From Streptomyces flaveolus (GTDB taxonomy: Bacteria; Actinomycetota; Actinomycetes; Streptomycetales; Streptomycetaceae): a stretch of 64,000 nt of DNA. The DNA lies in assembly GCF_000716535.1 (NCBI RefSeq), contig NZ_JNWV01000001.1, positions 1 to 64,000 of the forward strand, in the 5' to 3' direction. A model generated the notes under the pieces. The model worked only from the letters and a program-made list of their open reading frames with translations, was not told where the DNA came from and did no database searches. Both the position numbers and the translations under genes were made by a program. Shown in pieces: positions 24,337 through 32,558 of this stretch (within the stretch, counting starts at the first letter, position 1; the number at the start of each line of letters is the position of its first letter).

Positions 24337-26280
24337 ATGTCCCGAGAGTTCCCCATCAGCCTCACCCCTCCCGACTGGCTGGTCCGGAACCTCAAACCCC
24401 AGCAGGCCCCCGTCAACTGGGCCGCCGTGGCCCGCGCCGCCCTCGCCATGGCCCTCCCCCTGGCGCTCGGCCTCGCCGTCGGCCGCCCCGCCTACGGCGC
24501 CCTCGCCTCCATGGGCGCCCTGTCCGGCGTCATCGGCGACACCGCCGACGCCTACCGCATGCGCGTCCTCAACATCGCCGTGCCGCAGCTCTTCGGCGCG
24601 GTCGGCGTGACCCTGGGCACGCTGGTGTACGGGCACGGCTGGTACGCGGTGGTCGCGGTCACCGGCGTCGCCCTGGTCTCCGGCATGATCTCCACGATCG
24701 GCGCGGTCGCCTCGGTCTCCGGCCTGCTCCTGCTGCTGAACTGCGTGGTGGGCGCGGGCCTCCCGCTCCCCTCCCCCTGGTGGCTGGCCCCCACCCTGCT
24801 GGCCGGCGGCGGTCTCCTCGTCCTCGTCCTCGGGCTGCTGGCCTGGCCGCTGCGCGCGGGCGTGCCCGAACGCGCCGCGGTCGCGGCCACCTACCGCACG
24901 GTCGCCACCCTCCTCGCCACCGCCGGAACCGACCGCACCGAGGAGTACGAGGAGGCCCGCCGCTCCGTCACCCGGTCCCTGAACGAGTCCTACGACCTGA
25001 TCCTGGCCCGGCGCGCCCGCCACCACGGCCGCAGCCCGGACCTCACCCGCCTCCTCGCCCAGCTCAACGCGATCACCCCGGTGATCGAGGCGGCCCCGGC
25101 GGCCCACCTGGCCGCCCGCCCGCTCCCCCCGGAGATCCCGCGGGCCTTCCACCACCTGGCCCACGCCGTCGCCACCGGGGCGAACACCTTCCCGCCCCTG
25201 CACCTCCCCGTCCCCACCACGGAGACGGCCCGTGCGGTGGACCACGCCCTGCGCCACACCGCCGAGGTCGTCACCGCCCCCGACGTGGACCCCCGGGGCA
25301 TCGACGACCGCCTGGGCCGGCCGGCCGCCCTCGGCATCCGCACCGCCCGCGCGGCCCGCTACGTCGTGCTGTCCGCCAACTCCTGGCGCTACGGCGTACG
25401 CCTCGCGGTCTGCATCGGCATCGCGCAGGCCCTGGTGTCCCTGATCCCCGTCCCGCGCTCCTACTGGGTCGCCCTGACCATCACCTTCGTCCTCAAGCCC
25501 GACTTCGGCTCGGTCTTCTCCCGCGCGCTGCTGCGCGCGCTCGGCACCGTCGCCGGCCTGCTGATCGCCGCGGTGGTGCTGGCCGAGGTCCCGCTGGGCT
25601 GGTGGGACGTCCCCGTCCTCTTCCTCCTCGCCCCCCTCATCCCGGCCCTCACCCCCCGGGGCTACGGCTACCAGACGGCCGCCATCACCCCGGTGATCCT
25701 GATCCTCTCCGACGTCCTCAACCACCAGGGCACGGCCCTGCTGCTGCCCCGGCTGGCCGACTCCCTCCTGGGCTGCGCCGTCGCCCTGACCGCCGGCTAC
25801 CTCCTGTGGCCCGAGAGCTGGCACACCCGGGTGGGCGACCGCCTCGCCGACGCGGTGGCCGACACGGCGGCGTACGTCGAGGCCGCGTTCGGTCCGCACG
25901 CCGACCCGCCCGCCCGGGCCCGCATGCGCCGCCGCCTCTACCGCGACCTGTCCGTCATCCGGACAGAGTTCCAGCGGGCCCTGACCGAACCACCACCGAC
26001 CGGCCGGCGCGCCGCCGCGTGGTGGCCGCTGGTCGTCGCCGTGGAACGGATCGTGGACGCCACGACGGCCGCCCGCGTCCGCGTCCGCCACGGGGCGGCG
26101 ACACCCTCCACGGCCGAGATCGCCCAGGTCACCCTGCAACTGCGGGAGCTGTCGGAGGGCGTACGGAACGCGGAGACACTCATCGCCGTGCGCACCGACC
26201 TGACCGGCCCGGCGGGCAGCGTTCTGGAACCTCTGCGCCAGGAGGTCGCCGCGGCCCGCGCGATCGCGTCCCCGCGCTGA
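24337..26280 (+). CDS. FUSC-family membrane protein
   Basis: 647 residues from ATG 24337 (GGAG upstream; ATG 24310 lacks a site). It has the two-block layout of the FUSC/aromatic acid exporter family: a first cluster of about six helices (residues 25-170), a soluble alpha-helical domain (about 175-345) and a second cluster (about 355-490) containing YWVALTITFVLKPDFGSVFSRAL, the conserved FUSC repeat. An alpha-helical cytoplasmic C-terminus follows. Distant relatives export aromatic acids or polyamine-type compounds. Substrate here is unknown. Confidence 0.85.
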   Translation: MSREFPISLTPPDWLVRNLKPQQAPVNWAAVARAALAMALPLALGLAVGRPAYGALASMGALSGVIGDTADAYRMRVLNIAVPQLFGAVGVTLGTLVYGHGWYAVVAVTGVALVSGMISTIGAVASVSGLLLLLNCVVGAGLPLPSPWWLAPTLLAGGGLLVLVLGLLAWPLRAGVPERAAVAATYRTVATLLATAGTDRTEEYEEARRSVTRSLNESYDLILARRARHHGRSPDLTRLLAQLNAITPVIEAAPAAHLAARPLPPEIPRAFHHLAHAVATGANTFPPLHLPVPTTETARAVDHALRHTAEVVTAPDVDPRGIDDRLGRPAALGIRTARAARYVVLSANSWRYGVRLAVCIGIAQALVSLIPVPRSYWVALTITFVLKPDFGSVFSRALLRALGTVAGLLIAAVVLAEVPLGWWDVPVLFLLAPLIPALTPRGYGYQTAAITPVILILSDVLNHQGTALLLPRLADSLLGCAVALTAGYLLWPESWHTRVGDRLADAVADTAAYVEAAFGPHADPPARARMRRRLYRDLSVIRTEFQRALTEPPPTGRRAAAWWPLVVAVERIVDATTAARVRVRHGAATPSTAEIAQVTLQLRELSEGVRNAETLIAVRTDLTGPAGSVLEPLRQEVAAARAIASPR

Positions 26281-26364
26281 GCACTCCCGCAATCCGGGGC
26301 CGCTAACCTTACGTGTCCGTCCTGGCCAGGGATTGACGGCTACAACTCACGAAGGGTTGCGCAC

Positions 26365-27996
26365 ATGGGCATTCTCACTCTCCTGCGGAACGCATTCGGC
26401 CGCTCACGCAAAGCACGAGCCACCGAGCCGGAGGGTGCGACCCAGACCCCCGCGCACTCCCCCTCGGTCCCGGAACCCCGCCGCACTCCCGCCGAGGAAC
26501 GCGAACTGGTGGCAGCGGCTGAAGAACACGAGCTGGTGGCAGCGGCCTTCGACAAGGTGAAAACCCCGTCCGACCCCGCGAACACCCCCGAGGAACCGAC
26601 CCCGGCCAAGGCAGAGGAGCCGGCAGAGGACCCGGTCCCGGCCGAGGCCGAGGAGAGGGTCGAGGACCCGGCCCTGGCCGAGGCCGAGGAGAAGGTCGAG
26701 GAGCCGGCCCCGGCCAGGACCGAGGAGAAGGCCGAGGAGCCAGCCCCGGCCAGGACCGAGGAGAAGGCCGAGGAGCCGACCCCGGCCAAGGCCGAGGAGA
26801 AGGTCGAGGAGCCGACCCCGGCCAAGGCCGAGGAGGAGGGGGCCGAAGAGCCGGCGCCCATCCGGACCGAGGACGCGCCCGAGGAGAAGGCCAATGAGAA
26901 GGCCACGCCGACGACCCCGGCGCAGGTCGAGCCGGAGGCCGAGGAGGGGACCGAGCAGCCGGTCACGCCTGAGGCCGAGGCCAAGACGGAGACCACCGAG
27001 GAGCCCGAGCCCGAGCCGGAGGCGGACGTGGAGGCGGAGGGCGACGAAGCCGCCGTAGCCGCAGAGGCGACCACCGCCCCGCAGGCCGCCGACGGCGAGG
27101 ACGCCCCACAGGGGCCACCCGCGGCCGACGACGAAAGCCGCACGGGTGGTGCGGGTGGGAACACGGACGCCGAAGGCGAAGCCGAGGCGGACCCGGCGCC
27201 GCAGGCAACCGACGAAGCCGAGACGGACCCGGCGCCGCAGGCAACCGACGAAGCCGAGACGGACCCGGCGCCGCAGGCAACCGACGAAGCCGAGGCGGAC
27301 CCGGCGCCGCAGGCGGACGACAAGCCCCAGCCCGCCATCCCGCTCACCCGGGTACGGTCCCGCGCCCCTTCCCTCACCACCGCCTACAAGGCCGCCGCAG
27401 CCACCCTCAAGAAGACCGACCTCACCGGCACCCGCGCCAAGGTCTACCTCGTCCTCGACCGCTCGGCGAGCATGCGGCCGTACTACAAGGACGGCTCGGC
27501 CCAGGCCCTCGCCGACCAGACCCTCGCCCTCGCCGCCCACCTCGACCCCGAGGCCACGGTCCACGTCGTCTTCTTCTCCACGGAGGTCGACGGCACCACC
27601 GACCTCACCCTCGCCCCGGACCACGAGACGAAGATCGACGACGTCCACGCCGACCTCGGCCGCATGGGCCGTACCAGCTACCACGCCGCCGTACAGGCCG
27701 TCGTGGCGCACTACGAGAAGAACACCGCCCCCGGCACCCCCGCCCTGGTCGTGTTCCAGACCGACGGCGCCCCGGACGCCAAGACCCCCGCCACCCAGTC
27801 CCTCACCGAGACGGCGACCAGCCACCCCGCCGTCTTCTTCTCCTTCGTCGCCTTCGGTGACCACGACAACAAGGCCTTCGACTACCTCCGCAAGCTGAAG
27901 ACCGGCAACACGTCCTTCTTCCACGCGGGCCCGAGCCCGCGCGAGCTGACCGACACGGAGCTGTACGAGGGCGTACTGGCCACCTGGCGTCCGTGA
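26365..27996 (+). CDS. von Willebrand A-domain protein with long repetitive acidic linker
   Basis: 543 residues. A short conserved N-terminus ([16 protein letters not shown]) is followed by a disordered linker (about residues 20-320) of Glu/Pro/Ala/Lys repeats, then a vWA domain (about 325-543) with an intact MIDAS (DRSASM, later Thr and Asp in FQTDGAPD). TerF/TerY-like vWA proteins of tellurite-type stress systems have this domain. No ter genes are adjacent. The linker contains DNA-level repeats (see separate entries) and looks expanded relative to what I recall for homologues. It is a single gene ending at a strong terminator. Confidence 0.82.
   Translation: MGILTLLRNAFGRSRKARATEPEGATQTPAHSPSVPEPRRTPAEERELVAAAEEHELVAAAFDKVKTPSDPANTPEEPTPAKAEEPAEDPVPAEAEERVEDPALAEAEEKVEEPAPARTEEKAEEPAPARTEEKAEEPTPAKAEEKVEEPTPAKAEEEGAEEPAPIRTEDAPEEKANEKATPTTPAQVEPEAEEGTEQPVTPEAEAKTETTEEPEPEPEADVEAEGDEAAVAAEATTAPQAADGEDAPQGPPAADDESRTGGAGGNTDAEGEAEADPAPQATDEAETDPAPQATDEAETDPAPQATDEAEADPAPQADDKPQPAIPLTRVRSRAPSLTTAYKAAAATLKKTDLTGTRAKVYLVLDRSASMRPYYKDGSAQALADQTLALAAHLDPEATVHVVFFSTEVDGTTDLTLAPDHETKIDDVHADLGRMGRTSYHAAVQAVVAHYEKNTAPGTPALVVFQTDGAPDAKTPATQSLTETATSHPAVFFSFVAFGDHDNKAFDYLRKLKTGNTSFFHAGPSPRELTDTELYEGVLATWRP
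26590..26870 (+). repeat. In-frame Glu/Pro/Ala/Lys repeat block in vWA gene
   Basis: Units of about 36 bases encode variants of [12 protein letters not shown] and [12 protein letters not shown], repeated seven to eight times with imperfect identity. They form the first half of the disordered linker. Confidence 0.75.
27190..27320 (+). repeat. 36-bp tandem repeats in vWA gene
   Basis: Three nearly identical 36-base units (27190-27225, 27226-27261, 27262-27297) and a partial fourth encode [12 protein letters not shown]. Near-perfect identity at DNA level indicates recent expansion by slippage. Confidence 0.85.
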
Positions 27997-28003
27997 CCGC
28001 CAC

Positions 28004-28031
28004 CGGGGGGTGGACACCCGTCCACCCCCCG
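28004..28031 (+). terminator. Stem-loop terminator after vWA gene
   Basis: A 12-bp perfect stem (CGGGGGGTGGAC at 28004-28015, GTCCACCCCCCG at 28020-28031) with a 4-nt loop, 8 nt after the vWA stop codon. Confidence 0.75.
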
Positions 28032-28040
28032 AAACGCATG

Positions 28041-28069
28041 TGAGTCGATCTTCGGCGGGCCAGTAGGAT
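28041..28069 (+). promoter_or_regulatory. Candidate leaderless promoter of metG
   Basis: TAGGAT at 28064-28069 matches the Streptomyces TANNNT -10 and ends 8 nt before the metG ATG. TGAGTC at 28041-28046 is a weak -35 at 17-bp spacing. No good ribosome site is present, apart from the AGGA inside the -10 itself, so a leaderless mRNA is plausible. Confidence 0.45.
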
Positions 28070-28077
28070 TTCGACTT

Positions 28078-29694
28078 ATGGCGGCCACTGGATCCGAGAA
28101 GCAGGGTGGCAAGGCGTACTACGTCTCCACCCCCATCTACTACGTCAACGACGCTCCTCACCTGGGCCACGCCTACACGACCGTCGCAGGCGACGTGCTC
28201 ACCCGCTGGCACCGTCAGCGCGGCGAGAAGGTGTGGTACCTCACCGGCACGGACGAGCACGGTCAGAAGATCATGCGCACGGCCGAGGCGAACGGGGTGA
28301 CGCCCCAGCAGTGGGCGGACAAGCTCGTCACCGAGGCCTGGAAGCCTCTCTGGGAGCACCTGGAGATCGCGAACGACGACTTCATCCGCACCACGCAGAA
28401 GCGGCACACCGACCGCGTCCAGGAATTCGTCCAGGACCTGTACGACAAGGGCGAGATCTACAAGGGCGGTTACGAGGGCCCGTACTGCGTCGGCTGCGAG
28501 GAGTACAAGCTCCCCGGTGAGCTGCTCGACGGCGAGGGCGAGTTCGCGGGCCAGAAGCTGTGCCCGATCCACAAGAGGCCGGTGGAGATCCTCAGCGAGG
28601 AGAACTACTTCTTCAAGCTGAGCGAGTACACCGACAAGCTCCTCGCCCACTACGAGGCCAACCCGGACTTCATCCAGCCGGAGTCCGCGCGCAACGAGGT
28701 CGTGAACTTCGTCCGCCAGGGCCTTCAGGACCTCTCCATCTCCCGCTCGACCTTCGACTGGGGCATCCCGATCCCCTGGGACGACAAGCACGTGATCTAC
28801 GTGTGGGTCGACGCGCTGCTGAACTACGCCACGGCGGTCGGCTACAACGAGAACCAGGAGAAGTTCGAGGCCACGTTCCCCGCCGACGTCCACCTCGTCG
28901 GCAAGGACATCCTCCGCTTCCACGCGGTGATCTGGCCCGCCATGCTGATGGCCCAGGGTCTCCCGCTCCCCGGCAGGATCGCGGCCAACGGCTGGCTGAT
29001 GGTCGGCGGCGAGAAGATGTCCAAGTCGAACCTGACCGGCATCAAGCCGCAGGACCTCACCTCGCACTTCGGCGTGGACGCCTACCGCTGGTACTTCCTG
29101 CGGGCCATCGCCTTCGGCCAGGACGGCTCCTTCTCCTGGGAGGACTTCTCCGCCCGGTACACCTCCGAGCTGGCCAACGACTACGGCAACCTCGCCTCCC
29201 GCGTGGCCGCCATGGTCGGCAAGTACTTCGGCGGCACGCTGCCGGAGTCGGCCGCCGACGGCGAGGCGGAGAAGGCGGTCCACGACGGCCTGGCCAAGGC
29301 CGTGGCCGAGGCGGACCGCCGCATCGGTGAGCAGCTGGACTTCCAGGGCGGCATCCTGGCCGTCTTCGACTTCGTCAAGCAGGTCAACGGCTACATCACG
29401 GAGCAGGAGCCGTGGAAGGTGGCCAAGGACGAGTCCGAGGAGGGCAGGGCCCGCCTCGCGACGATCCTCTACACGGCCGCGGAGGCCCTCCGTGCCGTGG
29501 CCGTGCTGCTGAACCCGGTCATGCCGGAGACCTCCCAGAAGCTCTGGGACTCCCTGGGCGCGGAGGCCGGCCTCGGCGCCCTGGCCGAGCAGCGGGTCCA
29601 GGAGGCGGGCGAGTGGGGCAAGCTGCCGGCGGGCTCCACGATCACGAAGGGCGCGGTGCTCTTCCCGCGCCTGGAGGAGAAGCCGGCCGCCTGA
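28078..29694 (+). CDS. metG: Methionyl-tRNA synthetase
   Basis: Cytosolic class Ia synthetase that charges initiator and elongator tRNA-Met. 538 residues. The HIGH-type motif is APHLGHAY (about residue 27), a zinc-knuckle-like YCVGCEEYKLPG lies near residue 137, and the KMSKS loop is GGEKMSKSN (about residue 312). An alpha-helical anticodon-binding domain completes the protein. The C-terminal tRNA-binding extension of longer MetRS forms is absent, as usual for this actinobacterial type. It should be essential and constitutive. Confidence 0.97.
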   Translation: MAATGSEKQGGKAYYVSTPIYYVNDAPHLGHAYTTVAGDVLTRWHRQRGEKVWYLTGTDEHGQKIMRTAEANGVTPQQWADKLVTEAWKPLWEHLEIANDDFIRTTQKRHTDRVQEFVQDLYDKGEIYKGGYEGPYCVGCEEYKLPGELLDGEGEFAGQKLCPIHKRPVEILSEENYFFKLSEYTDKLLAHYEANPDFIQPESARNEVVNFVRQGLQDLSISRSTFDWGIPIPWDDKHVIYVWVDALLNYATAVGYNENQEKFEATFPADVHLVGKDILRFHAVIWPAMLMAQGLPLPGRIAANGWLMVGGEKMSKSNLTGIKPQDLTSHFGVDAYRWYFLRAIAFGQDGSFSWEDFSARYTSELANDYGNLASRVAAMVGKYFGGTLPESAADGEAEKAVHDGLAKAVAEADRRIGEQLDFQGGILAVFDFVKQVNGYITEQEPWKVAKDESEEGRARLATILYTAAEALRAVAVLLNPVMPETSQKLWDSLGAEAGLGALAEQRVQEAGEWGKLPAGSTITKGAVLFPRLEEKPAA

Positions 29695-29715
29695 GCGGTG
29701 CCGTAGCGCGAGCAC

Positions 29716-29749
29716 AAGGGCCCGGGAAGCACGCGCTTCCCGGGCCCTT
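29716..29749. terminator. Stem-loop terminator between convergent metG and DUF397 gene
   Basis: A 15-bp perfect stem (AAGGGCCCGGGAAGC at 29716-29730, complement at 29735-29749) with loop ACGC. It lies 21 nt after metG and 33 nt from the end of the opposing gene, and should work in both directions. Confidence 0.8.
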
Positions 29750-29782
29750 CCGTCGTCAGACCGAGGCGGAGGCTCGGGCGGG

Positions 29783-29995
29783 TCAGTTCCCGGACGCGTA
29801 CGTCACGAAGTTCCCCCACGCCTCCGGCGTGAGGGCGAGGCGGGGTCCGGCGTCCCGGTACTTGGAGTCGCGGACGTGAATGGTGCGGGGGGTGGTGGCG
29901 ACCTCGACGCAGGAGTCACCCTCGGGGCCGTCGCTGTAGCTGCTCTTGAACCACGCCAGTTCGGAGGTGTCCCCGGCGAAGGCCTTGCGGATCAT
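29783..29995 (-). CDS. DUF397 domain protein
   Basis: 70 residues, essentially a single DUF397 domain: WFKSSYSDGPEGDSCVEVA, HVRDSKYRDAGP, then LTPEAWGNFV. In Streptomyces these small proteins are coupled to an XRE/DUF5753 regulator, as in the WhiJ/ADS-type modules, and appear to antagonise or modulate it. Here the ATG overlaps the TGA of the XRE gene (ATGA), so the two are translationally coupled. Confidence 0.9.
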   Translation of the reverse strand: MIRKAFAGDTSELAWFKSSYSDGPEGDSCVEVATTPRTIHVRDSKYRDAGPRLALTPEAWGNFVTYASGN

Positions 29996-30867
29996 GTTTC
30001 TCCCAGCAGTTGCTCGACGAAGGCCAGCGACTCCCGTGGGGTAAGAGCCTGTGCCCGAATGGTGCTGTACCTCAGCTCAAGGATGCGGAGCTCTTTCGGA
30101 TCAGAGGTCGGGCGACCGTTGAAGGCGCCGTCGGAGCGCCCCGTGGCCGTACCGTCCTCGAACTTCAGCACCTCGATCTTGCCACTCAGCCCGGGGTGAG
30201 CCCCAGAGTCCGTCGGCATCACCTGAAGAGTGACGTTGCGCAACTGCGCGACTTCGAGCAGGTGCGCGAGCTGCTGACGCCACACCATTGTGCCTCCCAC
30301 CCGTCGACGGAGCGTCACCTCTTCCTGGACGAAGCTGAGAGCCGGGCGCGGGGACCGGTCGAAGATGGTCTTGCGCCCCATGCGGGCGGCTACCAGCCGA
30401 TCCAACTCCGCTTCTGTATAAGCGGACTGGGACACCTCGAACAGGGCACGCGCGTGCTCGGGCGTCTGCAACAGGCCATGGATGCTGAGCCCGACGTAGA
30501 CCCCCATCTCCACCGCCTTGGCCTCCATCTCCGCCAAGGCGCGCACCTTCTTCGGGTACCGGACCTTGTCGACGTCCTCCTTCATCGCGGAGAGCAGCCC
30601 ACCCGCCCCCAACACCTCGTCCGCCCTGTCCAGATACTCGGGCCGGGGAATCCGCTTCCCGCTCTCGATCTTGTAGACGAGATCCTCGCCGTATCCCACG
30701 GCCTTCCCGAAGTCGCCGGCCCGCATGCCCACCGCCTCGCGCCGCAGCTTCAGCTGCCGCCCTACGGTGGTGACCACCGCCACGCCCCACTCGTCGTCCG
30801 GGTCCACCTCCCACCCCGGCTCGTCAGCCTCGGTCCTCAGCTGCCGGACCTCGCCGTCCACCGACAT
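29992..30867 (-). CDS. XRE-family regulator with DUF5753 (Scr1/WhiJ type)
   Basis: 291 residues from ATG 30867 (GGAGGGG upstream). An N-terminal helix-turn-helix (about residues 35-90: LKLRREAVGMRAGDFGKAVGYGEDLVYKIESGKRI) is followed by a DUF5753 ligand/partner domain (about residues 115-285: SIHGLLQTPEHARAL, ARMGRKTIFDR, LRRRVGG, VMPTDSGAHPGLSG). It forms an operon with the DUF397 gene. Such pairs act as developmental or antibiotic regulators in Streptomyces. A 16-bp palindrome upstream (31093-31108) is a candidate site. Confidence 0.9.
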   Translation of the reverse strand: MSVDGEVRQLRTEADEPGWEVDPDDEWGVAVVTTVGRQLKLRREAVGMRAGDFGKAVGYGEDLVYKIESGKRIPRPEYLDRADEVLGAGGLLSAMKEDVDKVRYPKKVRALAEMEAKAVEMGVYVGLSIHGLLQTPEHARALFEVSQSAYTEAELDRLVAARMGRKTIFDRSPRPALSFVQEEVTLRRRVGGTMVWRQQLAHLLEVAQLRNVTLQVMPTDSGAHPGLSGKIEVLKFEDGTATGRSDGAFNGRPTSDPKELRILELRYSTIRAQALTPRESLAFVEQLLGET

Positions 30868-31248
30868 GCGCGCGCCCCTCCGTCGTACCGCCTCGTACCA
30901 GCCACGCCCTACCCGTACGCGACGCCCGAACAAGCCCGGACACCACCGGACAACGACAGGACAGTCACCGTACGCGACCACGCCACCGGGACCCGACCGC
31001 CCATACCCCGGTCCGACCTGCGCTCCCTATGTACTGCCCACCAGGGAGAAAGGACCCTGCCAAGCCCCACCCCTCCCTCCCGTCAGGCACACTCACTCCC
31101 GCGAGTGAATATGCCAACTGGGCTGGATTCGCGACCTGTTGCCTGCCTTACGCTCAGCACGACACCACCCGGACATGCGACGGCCCTCGCCGGGACTGCC
31201 ATCCCAGTGCGAGGGCCTGACCACCGAGGAAGACAGGACCTCTTCCCG
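30868..31248. other. 381-bp divergent regulatory spacer
   Basis: No gene seen between the XRE gene and the winged-HTH gene. It contains the 16-bp palindrome TCACTCCCGCGAGTGA (31093-31108) and presumably both divergent promoters. An AGGACC-type ribosome site precedes ATG 31249. Confidence 0.5.
31093..31108. promoter_or_regulatory. 16-bp palindromic operator candidate
   Basis: TCACTCCCGCGAGTGA: TCACTC paired with GAGTGA around a CCGC core, i.e. CACTC-N4-GAGTG. It lies in the divergent spacer of the XRE/DUF397 pair and the winged-HTH gene. Perfect dyads of this size suit an XRE dimer. Confidence 0.55.
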
Positions 31249-32178
31249 ATGGACACCGAAAACCGTAGCGCGCCCGACCGCGTCCAGTCCCGTATCCCGG
31301 GCAAAAACCACCCCGACGGGCACCGCACCGCCGGCGTCACCCACGACCACATCCGCCACACCGAGAACTTCACGGTGATCGGCAACGACCTGGCCCAGCA
31401 TCCGGAGCTGTCCCTGCTCGCCATCGGACTGGCCTGTTACATCCAATCGGTGCGGCCGGGCACCTCCGTCGACATCAAGACCCTCGCGGCCCGCTTCCCC
31501 GAGGGCCCGACCCGTATCGCCACCGCCTTACGGGAACTGGAAACACACGGCTACCTGCGCCGCACCCGCGAGCGCACCCCCACCGGTCGGATCGTCACCC
31601 GCACGGTGTCCTGCAACAGCCCCGGCCACCGCGCCGCCCGGGAGACACCCACCCGCAGGTCCGCCACCCGGCGCACGTCCTCCGACGAGCCGGCGCCACG
31701 CAAGCGTCTCCCCGGCGTACCCCAGCCCTCGTACCCCGCCCCCGCCCTCCTCCAGACAGCCGTGGACGTCCTCGCCGGCCTGCGCCGCCACGACCCCCGC
31801 CTGCTCCTCTCCGCCACCGACGCCGAACACCTCGCCCCAGGTGTCGCCGCCTGGCTGGAACGCGACCTAACCCCCACCGCCGTACGCCACGCCCTGACCG
31901 CGAACCTGCCGGACGAACCACTGATCCGCCCGGCCGCCCTCCTCGCCCACCGCCTGGCCGCCCAGCTGCCACCCCCGCCGCCGCTGCGGCCACCGGCCGC
32001 ACCAGCCCCGGAGCCCCGGCATCCCCTCCAGACCTGCGACGGCTGCGACCGCGCCTTCCGGGCGCCTGAACCGGGCCGGTGCCGCGACTGCCGGTCCGAT
32101 CCATCTCCCGGAGGCCGCCTAGCATGGGAGCGACGATCCTTGCCCCTGGGCACAGACGACGAGGAGCGAGCGCCATGA
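31249..32178 (+). CDS. Winged-HTH DNA-binding protein with C-terminal zinc ribbon
   Basis: 309 residues from ATG 31249. A winged-HTH (about residues 35-125: GNDLAQHPELSLLAIGLACYIQS, DIKTLAARFPEGPTRIATALRELETHGYLRR) is followed by a basic linker, an alpha-helical middle region and a C-terminal CxxC...CxxC zinc ribbon (CDGCDRAFRAPEPGRCRDC). It resembles the helix-turn-helix proteins that accompany XRE/DUF397 modules in Streptomyces; the function is unknown. Its stop overlaps the next ATG (ATGA). Confidence 0.75.
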   Translation: MDTENRSAPDRVQSRIPGKNHPDGHRTAGVTHDHIRHTENFTVIGNDLAQHPELSLLAIGLACYIQSVRPGTSVDIKTLAARFPEGPTRIATALRELETHGYLRRTRERTPTGRIVTRTVSCNSPGHRAARETPTRRSATRRTSSDEPAPRKRLPGVPQPSYPAPALLQTAVDVLAGLRRHDPRLLLSATDAEHLAPGVAAWLERDLTPTAVRHALTANLPDEPLIRPAALLAHRLAAQLPPPPPLRPPAAPAPEPRHPLQTCDGCDRAFRAPEPGRCRDCRSDPSPGGRLAWERRSLPLGTDDEERAP

Positions 32179-32495
32179 CCCTCGCCCCGGACAACGCGCG
32201 GCAGGGCTCCTCCCACTTGTACCGGGCCATGCGCGACTTCGTGGAGTCCACCGACGGCACCCTCCCCGGCAAGTTCGAGATCACCAAAGAAGGAATCGTC
32301 CTCGACATGAGGTCGCCTGTCCGGCCGCACGAGCTCACGGCGCTCCGTCTCCGCAAACGCCTGGAGAAGGTCATGCCCGAGGAGATCGTGGCCCGCAAGG
32401 ACTTCGTCTACGGCGAGGACGTCACCATCGGCGACTGGACCATCTCCACCGAGGGCCTGCCCCGCTACGAGGCAGCAAGCGACGAGCAGCAGTAG
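32175..32495 (+). CDS. Internally deleted Uma2-family (DUF820) protein
   Basis: 106 residues, where full-length Uma2 proteins have about 190. The N-terminal part (MRDFVESTDGTLPGKFEITKEGIVLDM, then HELTALRLRKRLEKV) and a C-terminal-like end (DWTISTEGLPRYEA) are recognisable. The middle, which in the family carries the PD-(D/E)xK-like nuclease residues (PDVVV...EVVSPSN), is missing. It looks like an in-frame internal deletion. Translationally coupled to the winged-HTH gene by ATGA. The product is probably nuclease-dead. Confidence 0.6.
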   Translation: MTLAPDNARQGSSHLYRAMRDFVESTDGTLPGKFEITKEGIVLDMRSPVRPHELTALRLRKRLEKVMPEEIVARKDFVYGEDVTIGDWTISTEGLPRYEAASDEQQ

Positions 32496-32558
32496 GCCCC
32501 GCTCAGAGGCGTTGCCGCTCGTCGCGCAGGAGTGGCCGGAAGCCGGAAAGATCTTCCC

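Noticed and set aside
26365..27996. Tellurite resistance operon
   Set aside because: Only the vWA domain is reminiscent of TerF/TerY. No TerD-, TerB- or TerC-like gene is adjacent.
26404..29715. Very long open frame on the minus strand opposite the vWA and metG genes
   Set aside because: It is a by-product of high-GC codon bias. The opposite strand encodes an unmistakable MetRS and a vWA protein, and the minus-strand translation has no domain, only Arg/Gly/Leu-rich sequence. The same reasoning removes the long antisense frames at 5682-8702, 23176-26292, 15353-17410 and 40835-43111.
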